From Aphis gossypii (lineage: Eukaryota; Arthropoda; Insecta; Hemiptera; Aphididae): a stretch of 64,000 bases of DNA. The DNA is taken from assembly GCF_020184175.1 (NCBI RefSeq), contig NC_065530.1, positions 78,283,260 to 78,347,259 of the forward strand, given 5' to 3'. The position numbers and the translations under genes are program-made. Below are positions 1 through 10,400 of this stretch, one piece after another. Within the stretch, counting starts at the first letter, position 1, and the number at the start of each line of letters is the position of its first letter. The notes under the pieces are model-generated. The model saw nothing but the letters and a program-made list of their open reading frames with translations, searched no databases and had not been told where the DNA came from.

Positions 1-649
1 GGAAATAAATTAAAACTATAGTAATTGCTATTTAAATATCATTAAAACTTAATAATATTGTCTGTATGTAATAGATGCATAAAATATGTATAATGTATAT
101 AGATCAAATAATCGATATTCGCTCGCATAACTTAAATATCATATAATATATTATTATAATGATTATCGTTTCATAATTTATCTATTTTAAACAAATTAAG
201 GAAAATTATAGTTCCACTATTTAAATCTCAGTTTTGTGAACATTGTGACTTATGAGTTTTACTGTTTGATTTGGTGTTGAAAAAATAGCAGAAAAAATAT
301 TTAAAATTGTGATTTTTTAAATTCTGTAAATCTATCTGTGCCGGATTACACTATGCGTTTTATCGGTTGTCGATTTAAAAAGTGCTATAAACAATTTAAT
401 TTATAATATGTTGCTGGAACCTGGAAATATTATAGACTATATAAACAATACTAATATTGGATTTCAATGCAGAAATTTAGCTGATACCATATACTATTGC
501 TAGTAGATTAATAAGAAATTATGTTTTATATTAATAATCTTTTTAAATTAAATTTCAATGACTTGATTTCGATGAAGTTAAATGTGTATGAAATTAAGTG
601 CTGGGTAATTATAAAATGTTATAAAATAATTTGTATATGAATTGTTGGT
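1..649. other. AT-rich non-coding DNA, nothing recognised
   Basis: No open frame of note, RNA gene or transposon end is visible. The sequence is A+T dominated with short A and T runs, like most of the window. Confidence 0.6.
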
Positions 650-681
650 AGTACCATGTATAGTTCGATTTACATGGTGCT
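650..681. repeat. Short inverted repeat (hairpin)
   Basis: AGTACCATGTA (650-660) is followed after 10 bases by TACATGGTGCT (671-681). The second arm is the reverse complement of the first at 10 of 11 positions. The stem is too short for a typical animal microRNA precursor, so this is only a structural repeat. Confidence 0.5.
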
Positions 682-794
682 TTGATCGATTTTTGCTACT
701 ACAGTGTCCGAATTTATATTAATATATATATATATTTATTCACTTAATATATATTTCAAAATATTAACATTTAAATCATTCCGTGCTAGCCAAT

Positions 795-885
795 AGGTTA
801 GGTTAGTTTCCGGGAGGAAGTAATGCGAAAGCGGTCCCCTCTCGGTTGCCGATTCAACCCGAAAAAAAAAAAGGTTAGGTTAGTT
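795..885 (+). mobile_element. Retroposed fragment with A-tail inside a TTAGG-like site
   Basis: A perfect 14-base direct repeat, AGGTTAGGTTAGTT, sits at 795-808 and 872-885. Between the copies is a compact sequence of about 53 bases, less AT-rich than its flanks, ending ATTCAACCCG and followed by an uninterrupted A run (862-872). Flanking duplication plus 3' A-tail is the signature of target-primed reverse transcription by LINE machinery. The short body suggests a SINE or a heavily 5'-truncated LINE tail. I do not recognise the family. The duplicated target consists of insect telomere-type TTAGG units, so insertion into an interstitial telomere-like tract is possible. Confidence 0.65.
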
Positions 886-951
886 ATACAATTTAGTTAA
901 TTTTTTTTAATTTATCACAATATAACTACACCCAATATAAATATAATAAAT

Positions 952-1089
952 AAATTCTCTCGCGAAAATTCTTTGTTTGACCAAAACTGCAGGTGAACTT
1001 GATGAACCAATGCCCACCTATAATAAGTGTAGAAGATTTATTGGGTTCATCCACTTCATCCATCGTTTAATAGTAATCGAGAGAAATTT
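952..1089. repeat. Nested foldback structure, about 138 bp
   Basis: The outer arms near 952-962 (ending TTCTCTCG) and 1078-1089 (starting CGAGAGAA) are inverted. The inner arms, GATGAACCAAT near 999 and ATTGGGTTCATC near 1039, are also inverted, with about 28 bases between them. Two nested inverted repeats in 138 bp suggest a small foldback MITE or a transcribed hairpin. No clear target-site duplication is seen. Confidence 0.4.
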
Positions 1090-2205
1090 TAGCAGTATAG
1101 TGCCATACCGATGTATACTCGTTCTTGGAATCATACTACATTATAGCATTAAATAAGTATAATTAATCAATGATTATAGCATATATACATGTATTCACGT
1201 ACTTGCACAACTTATCCTATTAACGACGTTATCTAGAATTTAATAAATTTAATAAAATTTACGTACTGTGTGTAGTAGAATATAATACAATATATTGTGT
1301 TTAAGTAGTTAAGATTTATTTTTATATGTATTTTAAAGTGTGATAAGCAGCCGAGTTGGATTACTCGTACTGTATAATATAATAATGAGTAGATCGGTCG
1401 TTGCACGGCGTAGGCGGCAAACCGGTAGATTTACGCGTTATATTATTGGCTTAGGAGCAAAATTTTTTTTTCTGCAGACTTACACGGTGGACCGTTAGAA
1501 AGAAATTTGCGCACGAGCACGACGATATGGGATACGATAGTGTATAAATTATTCAACGATCACATAAATATATAATAGATTGCGGTTATTTACGTCGCTT
1601 AAATGGAATGAACAAGTATAATTAACCACAACAATTTCGTGGTATAAGTTCGGTCATATGCTCAATTTTCAGGTTACTATAGTAATAAAGAAAATAATAT
1701 TTTATACTTACTATACATAATTAACATGCATTTTTTAGAAATTTGAAAAAAATAGATTAAAATGATTAAATTTTATTTAACCTACCGTGTGTTTCCTATT
1801 AATTTGTGTATTGTGAAAAACAGAAAATCGTTAGAAAAGGAATACGCCGAATACAAATCAGTTCATGGTGTCAAAAATTGTCTGTTCGTATGTAAGCGTT
1901 TCCGTCTTGTGTAAATATAGTTAGTGTAGTATTCTAGACTAGGTACCAACGTTTTTTTTTTTTTTTAATTCAATTAAAAATACTTAATTTAACAATAAAC
2001 AATTTTTTTTAATTTTTTGTTTTTAATGAAAAATAAAATATTTTTAAGAACATATATTTTAGCATTTTTGCATATTTCTAGAGCATATAATTTTTAAGTA
2101 TATAAATGCATGCTTATTTTAAGGTTTTTTAAAGCACGAAATTCTTAGCCCTAGTTAAAACTTATATAGTTCACGGTACAAGTAAGTACATCATATTCAT
2201 ATACA
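1090..2205. other. AT-rich non-coding DNA, nothing recognised
   Basis: It contains homopolymer T and A runs (for example around 1950-1975) and a slightly GC-richer patch at 1390-1530. No gene, RNA or element end could be supported. Confidence 0.5.
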
Positions 2206-2376
2206 AATACACGCAGTGGCGTATATAGAAATTAATTTCGAAGGAGGTTAAAAAATTGTATGATAATATTATAAATAACATAATAACAACCAAAATCAAT
2301 GCCCATACCAACCATACATTTCAGGGGGGGGGTTGAATCCCTAAAATCATCCCTTATATACGCCACTGAATACACG
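2206..2376. mobile_element. hAT-like MITE, 155 bp, with intact 8-bp target duplication
   Basis: The element runs from 2214 to 2368. It starts CAGTGGCGTATATA and ends with the exact reverse complement TATATACGCCACTG, so the terminal inverted repeat is 14 bp perfect and weakly extended. It is flanked by a perfect 8-bp direct repeat AATACACG at 2206-2213 and 2369-2376. An 8-bp duplication with CAGTG-type termini fits the hAT superfamily. The interior is AT-rich, contains a G run near 2325-2333 and has no coding capacity, so the copy depends on a transposase elsewhere. Perfect duplication and TIRs point to a fairly young insertion. Confidence 0.85.
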
Positions 2377-5300
2377 AGCATCATTTAGCGATAGCTGCTA
2401 TATAGAGGTGTAGTCCCTAATGTGTGCAATAATTTTTTTTTTAAATATCTATGTGAAATTGCTATGATCAGAGAATTATTATATACCTTTTCATTTCCCG
2501 GCCAATCTATGTCTGTATTATTATACTGTCATACCACTCCTGCCGATCTTGGGGCCACGATGGGTTCTGATTATTTTGTAATATTATGTATAAATATTAA
2601 ATAATATAAAAATACGCGTTCTAAACGTTATATATTTATATTATAGTAGGTATAAACAAATAGATTAAAGATTCACTTTTCATGATTCTCGTTTTATTGT
2701 AGGTACCTATAATACATCGTATATTAAATATTTTACTCTCTTTCGAATTTTTTATTTTATTATATACACACGACTATAATACTATATAGGTATGATACTA
2801 TATTATAGTATTGTTAACTACAGATAAACACATTATATATAATGTATTATAAAGTATTAACCAATGCTACTGTATACGTTTAACCTTTTATCATAATGTT
2901 TTCTATTTAAGAACAGAAGCGATGTATAGGTATAATATCATATACACTCACATACAACCATGTGGTTCCAAAAACGCTTATATAGGTTTACCGATTTATG
3001 TATATATTTTATCACATATTTACGCATGTGAGTAAAATAGTAAAAACGTGTATTAAGATCCTGCTTGGAGATATAATATGGAACGCTTATAGTACATAAT
3101 CGACAATAACGAACAAACACAATACGGCTTAAACCTAAGGGTCTTATTTAATTTGAAGTGATTAAAATACCAATTTGTATTTTTAAGAATAGGACGTTAT
3201 TATATATATAATATATTTTAATGTCGTTTTAATGGCTTAAGCGGTCCGCACGGTATATTGTTTAAACCAAAAAAAAAAAAAAAAATACGTAAACTACATA
3301 TTTTTTTTCACTAGAAAACAGTTTAAGCGGAACGCGCTGTATTATAACAATAATATTTCGGAATGCTTATATTGTTCCAAAACGTTTTTTTTTATATGAA
3401 TAATTCATGGGATGTAATTAATTATGAGATAGTTTTTTTTTTGGTGTACTCAAAGACTGTTAATTCGATTTATCTATATATTTACATTATATATCTATAT
3501 TATTAAAATATACGATGTTGTACTTTTACTACTTCGCGAGATGTATAACCACCCGAGTTTTCGTAAACCGTTTCGTAAAAAATAAAATATACATTTCCAA
3601 ACACACGATTATTATTATTCAATCTCATATATATATCGTCGTGCGCCGTGTGTTTTACTTATTGTCGTTTTACTGCTATCGACGTCGTCACATAATGTTA
3701 TGTATTTATTCAAGTCCACGACGACGATTATATAATATAATATTATATTCTCGAGCGTACACGGACACACGGTAGCCACATAACAATATATAGCAAGCGC
3801 CATTACAGCGAGTAACCACTTGTCTTCGTGTATAATAAGTATAGGTACATTGGGCTGTAAATACAGATCATGGCGGCGGGATTCAATATATATAATGACA
3901 ATATACCTATACGGATTGCTATAGGTTAGATTCGCAGAGTAATAAATAGAGCCTCCCTTTATACGCGGTTTGGAATGAAAAATAAAATTGTTAGATTAGA
4001 CATGATGGTGAACATAAGCGCGGGATAAAATCGTACATAATGTTGTTATTATTTTTTTTAATATCATAATAAACGTCGTCAATTTGTTTGTATACGCGCG
4101 ATTGTATTCCCAGATTGGTTTTTCTTACCCGATCATTATACCTACTCATATATATTATATAGGTTCGAATCATATTTTAATAAGTACGAATATAAAGTGT
4201 TATACTGATTTTTATTATGATTGAACTGGCGTATAAGTTAATTTTGAATTTTGAATTACGAATTTACTTTAGTAATACATAGTTATGTTATAGTATGAAA
4301 TGTTAGCTCTTCTATTTACAACGTTTTTAATGTACCTATAATATTTTACTCGTATAGGTATGAATTCAATTTTATAAGCCTGTAGATAGTATAAATAGTG
4401 TAGTGTATTAGTAAAGTAGTTATGACTTATGATGATTATCAAAAAAAATATATTTTAAAATTTTGCTACTCTATCATAAAAAACCCCCTCGAAAGAATTG
4501 GCCAATGTGTTTACTATTATATTTATCAATGAACAGACAGGTATATAATAATCCTATTTTGCTCATAGATAATCTTCATTCATATACATTTTATTAGATA
4601 TTGTATTATTTTAATTTCTATTATCAACTATAAAAACTAATTTTTGGAAATTATAATTTCATTATTATGTCAACTTATTAATTGTGTCTTTTTTAGTCTT
4701 AATATGATGAAAATATTTTGAAACTTAATATCTTGAAAATATAAGAATTAATATTCTAATCTATAATATATGAGTATTGAATAGGTGTATTGAAAATATT
4801 AACATTTATTAATAAATGTTTCTTACGTATTTAAATAATATTAATATTGTGACAAGATGAACTTAGATTTATCTGTTAATGCTATAATAAGACAAACATT
4901 ATAATTATCCAACACCTATACCCAATACTGATATGTAAAATAGGAAGGAAATTGTTCTCCCAACCGATGGTTATGAGGTCGTAACGATATTAAATGTGTC
5001 CCGGCTAAGAATTAGCATGTTAAGTGCGACTTAAACGATGTCCCTTCAATTCTATCTAATGGTTCTTTTAAAACTGTAGGCATAGGTGGAAAAACTATAT
5101 AGAGATTTACTAGGTTTATTGACATCTAATAGATGATCCTACGGCCAAAACCGCGGAGTTAGAAGTTATGTTTTTTTGAAACCAGGATATTTTTTTCTGG
5201 AACATTTTGACTTGATTTTGTATAAAAATTATTTGTAGTAGTCTTTCTATGTATTTTATGTTCAATATTAGTTGTGTACTAACTGTAATATTAGATATAT

Positions 5301-6343
5301 ATATACCTTTATCTATGGACAATGGGTTTATGAAAGTACATATTATCTTGGAATTGGGAACGACGTAGATCCAGTAATGTAGAAACTTAAATGAAAAAAT
5401 TAAAACAACTACAGCGAATTAAGCCTCTCCGTTATATTATTTGATATTCAATAAATCCATATACCGGTAACCTACTGCAGGCTACGGCAATCGTATACAT
5501 TGCAGCAGATCGACTCCCATTGTAGGATATTGTACACGCACAGTCCATTAATGGACTCGGAGACAGATTGAAAATTGCTAGTGCAGTAGTGCATTATAAT
5601 AATATCCTTATATAATGTTCTATATATATAATGGGCGGCTTCATCGTGCTAGCGAATTAGCAATTTGCTAAATCGACGGACGTGATCGGATTAAAGGTCG
5701 AATAATTATTCTGAAAACTGGTTCGTTGCTATTGATGTTGCTGCATCGAGCAGGCGAGTGACCTATGGTAGATTATTTACAATATAGGTACATCTAAATC
5801 ATCTATTATAATATTATACAAATATTAGTCATATGTCGTATGGTATCACTATACAAAATTTCATGAGTAAGTAATCTTATTATTATTAATTTCACGGATA
5901 TATTATATACCTATAGATTAATAAATTAAATATAGGTACATTAGGTATTTAATGAAAATTAAATTCTAAATTTGTAAGTAAAAATTTCTCACCGAGACAC
6001 ATGACGCTTATTAATAATTTGTATTTATAATATGTATATTATATAATACATGTATTTAATTAATGGTGACAATGGTGTAATGGGTTACCATCAAATATTT
6101 ATATCAATTAGAAGTCACTACACACAGAGACTATAATGACTATTTCATAAAGTCTGTGGTTGTTAGTAGTCACTAGTCAGCAGAGGCGGCGAAGACCAAA
6201 TGTTTTGTACATTCGACCACATGGTTTTATTTCTGAGGAATGATTAATTAACAATATTATTTAGTTATTAAACTGTATCATAAAAATAAGTAGAAAGTAT
6301 TTTAAGAAATAAATTATATAAAATCTTGGTTATTTCTTCAACA
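2377..6343. other. AT-rich non-coding DNA with minor repeats
   Basis: No coding region is supported; open frames here are short and low-complexity. A degenerate repeated motif, TTAAGCGG followed by GC-rich bases and GTAT, appears near 3238 and 3324 on either side of an A run and a T run. An imperfect inverted repeat around AGTCACTA occurs near 6112-6177, just upstream of the first tRNA. Confidence 0.5.
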
Positions 6344-6416
6344 GCCCGGCTAGCTCAGTCGGTAGAGCACGAGACTCTTAATCTCGGGGTCGTGGGTTCG
6401 AGCCCCACGTTGGGCG
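6344..6416 (+). tRNA. tRNA-Lys (anticodon CTT), copy 1
   Basis: A complete 73-base cytosolic tRNA that reads AAG codons. Acceptor arms GCCCGGC and GTTGGGC pair over 7 bp with two G-U pairs, followed by discriminator G. The D arm is GCTC/GAGC. The anticodon stem CGAGA/TCTCG encloses the loop CTCTTAA, giving anticodon CTT. The T stem GTGGG/CCCAC encloses TTCGAGC. The internal pol III A box (TAGCTCAGTCGG) and B box (GGTTCGAGCCC) are intact. No intron and no encoded CCA directly after the discriminator. The first anticodon-stem pair is C-G; from memory the usual animal gene has T-A there, so this is a compensated change shared by all three copies in the window. Confidence 0.98.
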
Positions 6417-6422
6417 ACCAAA

Positions 6423-6427
6423 TTTTT
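6423..6427 (+). terminator. Pol III terminator of tRNA-Lys copy 1
   Basis: A run of five T starts six bases after the mature tRNA end, in the trailer ACCAAATTTTTG. It is the first T run downstream and fits RNA polymerase III termination. Confidence 0.85.
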
Positions 6428-7097
6428 GTTGTTTACTTACATTTTACATAATAAATAAAATTTTTTTAATTAGCTGTTTTTTGATATTTTAAACAATTAT
6501 TATCAACAAAAAAAAAGTTTTTTAAAACCAAATCAACTCCTCTATCTGTATATGTCACTATGTATAATAAACATTACATTATATTATTTATACTACAATA
6601 CTACATATTATTATTATACCTATTATTTTTTATTATGTAGATTTGTTGTTTAAAAAAATAATTAATCTAATAATTATACGTAATTAAATAATATAGTTTT
6701 AAGAAAAAAATATGAACATTACTTGTAACATTTACCAAAAAGAACTGTATCAAAAATTAATCTAAACTTACTTATAACTTTAGACATAATATTATGCTGA
6801 ATTTTATAATTTCTATATTAATTTTAATTATTTTTGATATGAGTCATGTGTTTTACACATCAATTTAATATGATCAATAATGATCAATAATAATAATAAT
6901 GTTATAATTCTTTGAAAAAAAAAATCCTATACACCTTATAATTTAAAATGATTAGAAGCAAATTAAAAAAATATATAAATAATAGGGTAGTAATAGGGTA
7001 GTTACTTAAAACATTTTTTTCTTTTTGATGTATCATACACAATTTTATTAAAATACAAAAATAAAATTAATTTTATAAAAAGTAAGTAAAAACTGAT
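6428..7097. other. AT-rich spacer between convergent tRNA genes
   Basis: Very AT-rich with many A and T runs. Small tandem duplications are visible: ATGATCAATA near 6869-6890 and AATAGGGTAGT near 6981-7002. No gene is seen. Confidence 0.6.
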
Positions 7098-7102
7098 AAA
7101 AA
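7098..7102 (-). terminator. Pol III terminator of tRNA-Lys copy 2
   Basis: Five A on the given strand are five T on the transcribed orientation, six bases past the mature 3' end, in the trailer ATTAAATTTTTA. It has the same spacing and nearly the same trailer as copy 1. Confidence 0.85.
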
Positions 7103-7108
7103 TTTAAT

Positions 7109-7181
7109 CGCCCAACGTGGGGCTCGAACCCACGACCCCGAGATTAAGAGTCTCGTGCTCTACCGACTGAGCTAGCCGGGC
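7109..7181 (-). tRNA. tRNA-Lys (anticodon CTT), copy 2
   Basis: The reverse complement is base-for-base identical to copy 1 over all 73 positions: same 7-bp acceptor stem, CTCTTAA anticodon loop, intact A and B boxes and discriminator G. It points towards copy 1, about 690 bp away, so the two genes are convergent. The 3' trailer (ATTAAATTTTTA) resembles those of the other copies, while the 5' flanks differ beyond a few bases. This suggests ancient duplication with concerted evolution of the gene body, or recent gene conversion. Confidence 0.98.
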
Positions 7182-8704
7182 AGTTAATCGATAGTGCAAA
7201 AATATTATTATTTAATAGTCGGATACTAGTAAATAATTTACAAAATAGGTACCCAAATAAATTTGTACCATACACCATAGTTATTACTCACAGTCAAATT
7301 AACTTGATTAACAATATAAATGTTGATTATAAATAATTATAATATAGGTTTCGATATCATATTATTTACTATTTACTCAGTATTTAGTAATTAGTACTTA
7401 GTAGGTATGTTATTGACTTATTATTGTACCTAAATGTAATGTATAAGATTCAAGTCAATGAATTTAATAATAATTGATTAAGTTTTTGAGCTCTTTTTTT
7501 TCTGATATGTAAAATTTATTGCAACTTTTCACGTAATTATACCAATATTATAGAGGGTATAATATTATTTGCCTTGCCAGTTGCCAGTAAACAATTATAT
7601 AGGTTGGTATATCATTCAAAAAACAACAACAAAAAAATGTTGATAAATATACCTATCAAATTATACTGCTTCGGAAGAATTTTGGAAATTAATTTAGTGA
7701 GAAAAAGGATGATTTGATAATTTTGAAAAATAATTCGCAAATTCTCACAAATACCTAACATGCAATTTTTTGATACTAATTTAAAATTATTAGGGTAACT
7801 TTTATCCGTAAGCTAGGAAACTAGAAGTTATACTAGTCATGATCATCACCCTTATTTTGTTTTAAAGCTCATTCACGGCTAACTCTAAAATTCCGTAAGT
7901 GAACTCGCGAAATTTCTCAATTAACTCATAAGATATATTGGTGACAATTTGAAGTCGTTATGTCAAAGAAACAGAGGACAACTCCACGTACGTCGTATAA
8001 TTTCTTCACTACAATTTCAGTGTTTTCTCTAAATTACCGATAGTTAAGTACTAAGGTGATAAACGTACGAAATATTAGACATTGCACATTGGGTTATAAA
8101 ATTAGACACATACAGACGTGGTATAATTGACATGTATTGAATTTATCTTTGAAAAGTAACTCCGCGTGGTAATTTATTGACTTTATTTTATTAACTTGAA
8201 TATTAATATATTATATTCTTTCTTCCAAAAATAAATTTTAGGACAACGTCTGTTTACACTATACGTCTTAATAATAATATAGTCATCTGCATTCTGCTAG
8301 ACGACCTCGGGTCTCATTATGTTTAATGTTTCGTATACATAATATATTACCTATATACTTTTATCGTGTGCAGATCTCGAAGAGGTGTGCTCGGAATAGT
8401 CAGGCATACAATATTTAACTACTTCAAACATAAGCATAAACAACTTTTTGTTAATTTTTTATGTAGGAACGTACATATATTTATTATTTCCTAGAATTAT
8501 AAATTATGATTTTATGATGTGAAATTTGATTAGTGTATAGATATCACATATTATTATCCAGCAATTAAAATAATAATATAATATTAATAATAAGCTATAC
8601 TTTCATGACTATCTATTCTCTATATTTTATTTTTTATTTATCTTTAATAGCCATTTTACACACCTTATTAATATAGTCCAATATATTATTATAAATTGTA
8701 AATT
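7182..8704. other. AT-rich non-coding DNA, nothing recognised
   Basis: The 7780-8110 part is slightly more complex, but no open frame, RNA or transposon end is supportable. Confidence 0.5.
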
Positions 8705-9540
8705 TTAGATTCTGAACGAAGTGATGAATGTATTGATTTTACAATGGTGTGTGTTTTTTTTTTTTTTTTTTTTGTTTTTGTGTCTGTGTACAGCATAACT
8801 AGTCGAAATAATGCTCCAATTTCAAACAATGGGGGTGGTTTCCGATGTAAAAGTGAATATCCTTGGTGCATTATAGAGGTAAAAAGTTAACATTTTCCAA
8901 CAGTTTTCAAAAAAATCGAGAAAAACAAAAAAAAAATGACGGAAAAACGGCAATTTTTACGCAAAACCAGTTTTCGACCAAATCGATTTTTTTTTATGGT
9001 TGTATTTCAAAAACTAATTACTGAAAATACTTGAAATTTTCACCAAATGTTAATGTCAGTGGTATTCGTATATAGTTAAATTTTCAAAAAATTTTGACTT
9101 TTTTTGAGTTATTTATAGACCACTGAAATTTTCGATTTTTTTGAGAAATTTTTTTTAAAGTGTCGATAAAAAATTTTTGGATGACCAAAAAGTTTTGAAA
9201 ATTAAATACAAGGTTCCTTATGAGTTGTTTTTAATGTAGCTAAAAAAAATTAAAAATCGTTAGTCACAATTTTTTTTATAAGCGTTTTTAGTTCAAATTT
9301 TACGAAATTTGTCGAAAACGCGAAAATTTGCAAGTAATTTTAAAGTTGAAAAATCATAAAATTTTTTTCTTTTATAACTAAGTTTTGAAAATTTGGTACA
9401 AGGTTTTCCATACATTTTTCTTCAAATATCTGTAAAAAAAACTCTACCGGATTCAGACAAAAAATTTTTATGGGTGTTTGAAATTTAAATTTTTACAAAA
9501 ACCGCGTTAAATAACAGTTTAGCCTCAAACGATTTTTGAT

Positions 9541-9624
9541 ATTTGTTATTATTCAAAAAGTATAAGTCGTAGATACTTGAAAATTTTACCAGTTATTAAG
9601 ATTCGCGTTTTCTTTACGTGATTT
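9541..9624 (+). repeat. Internal duplicated block, unit 1
   Basis: It begins ATTTGTTATTATTCAAAAAG and is repeated, apparently without a mismatch, at 10089-10172, exactly 548 bp downstream. The surrounding parts of the units are visibly more diverged, so this block was duplicated or converted later than the rest. Confidence 0.85.
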
Positions 9625-10088
9625 AAATTTCAAAATATTTTGACTTTTTTTGAGCTATTTATAGACAACTGAAATTTTCAATTTTTCTGAAAAAATATTT
9701 TTGAAGTGTCGATAAAATTTTTTTGGCCCTATCAAAATACTTGAAAATTTAATACAAAGTTCCTCATATGTTATTCTTATAGTGATTAAAAAATTATAAG
9801 AATACATAGGCACAATTTTTTTTTATTAGCATTTGAAGTTCAAATTTTGACGAAAATTCGTCAAAATTATGAATATTTGCGAAATATTTGAAGTTGAAAA
9901 ATCATAAAATTTTTTGTGTTTATAACTAAGGATTAAAAATACAACACTAAGTTTTCCATAAGTTTACCTTCAAGTATCTATAGAGAAAACTCGAAGCATC
10001 ATTATAGGAAAAATTTTAAGTGCGTTTGAATTTTAAATTTTAACGAAATAGCGTAACGATAACGATTTATCCTCAAACGATTTTAAAT

Positions 10089-10172
10089 ATTTGTTATTAT
10101 TCAAAAAGTATAAGTCGTAGATACTTGAAAATTTTACCAGTTATTAAGATTCGCGTTTTCTTTACGTGATTT
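10089..10172 (+). repeat. Internal duplicated block, unit 2
   Basis: Second copy of the block at 9541-9624. Shortly after it the unit is cut off and joins the terminal part of the element at about 10190. Confidence 0.85.
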
Positions 10173-10400
10173 AATTTTCAAAATATTTTTTAATATAAGC
10201 TGGTTTTTTTAAACCACCTTTTTCACCAACCACTAGAAATTATATCCTAGGCTGACAAATCATCTTCGTTCAGAATCGTTTTTCGTATACAATGATAACT
10301 ATCATTGGATTCAAATTTAACACTCCTATAATATATAATAATGATCCATACGGCACCTAATGTACAGCAGAGCGGTACTCACTTGCCCGCTTTTTTTAAT

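Larger units (their letters stand above)
8705..10400 (+). mobile_element. Aphid-type interspersed repeat, copy A (non-autonomous)
   Basis: A repeat of about 1.7 kb beginning near GATTCTGAACGAAGTGATGA (8708). An inverted match, CATCTTCGTTCAGAATCG, sits at 10261-10278. A tail of about 120 bp to roughly 10400 also occurs inverted in copy B at 14498-14630, which shows it is part of the element. A run of 20 T lies at 8754-8773. The interior is built from degenerate units about 548 bp apart, marked by a TTTTTTTGAG-(T/C)TATTTATAGAC motif near 9100 and 9645. No coding capacity is seen. I recognise this family from memory as extremely common in aphids, but cannot assign a superfamily. Exact ends and a target duplication are not resolved. 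Confidence 0.8.

Noticed and set aside
6411..6420. ACCA directly after tRNA-Lys copy 1, resembling an encoded CCA tail
   Set aside because: The discriminator G is followed by A before CCA, and the other two identical genes have different bases there, so it is coincidental trailer sequence.
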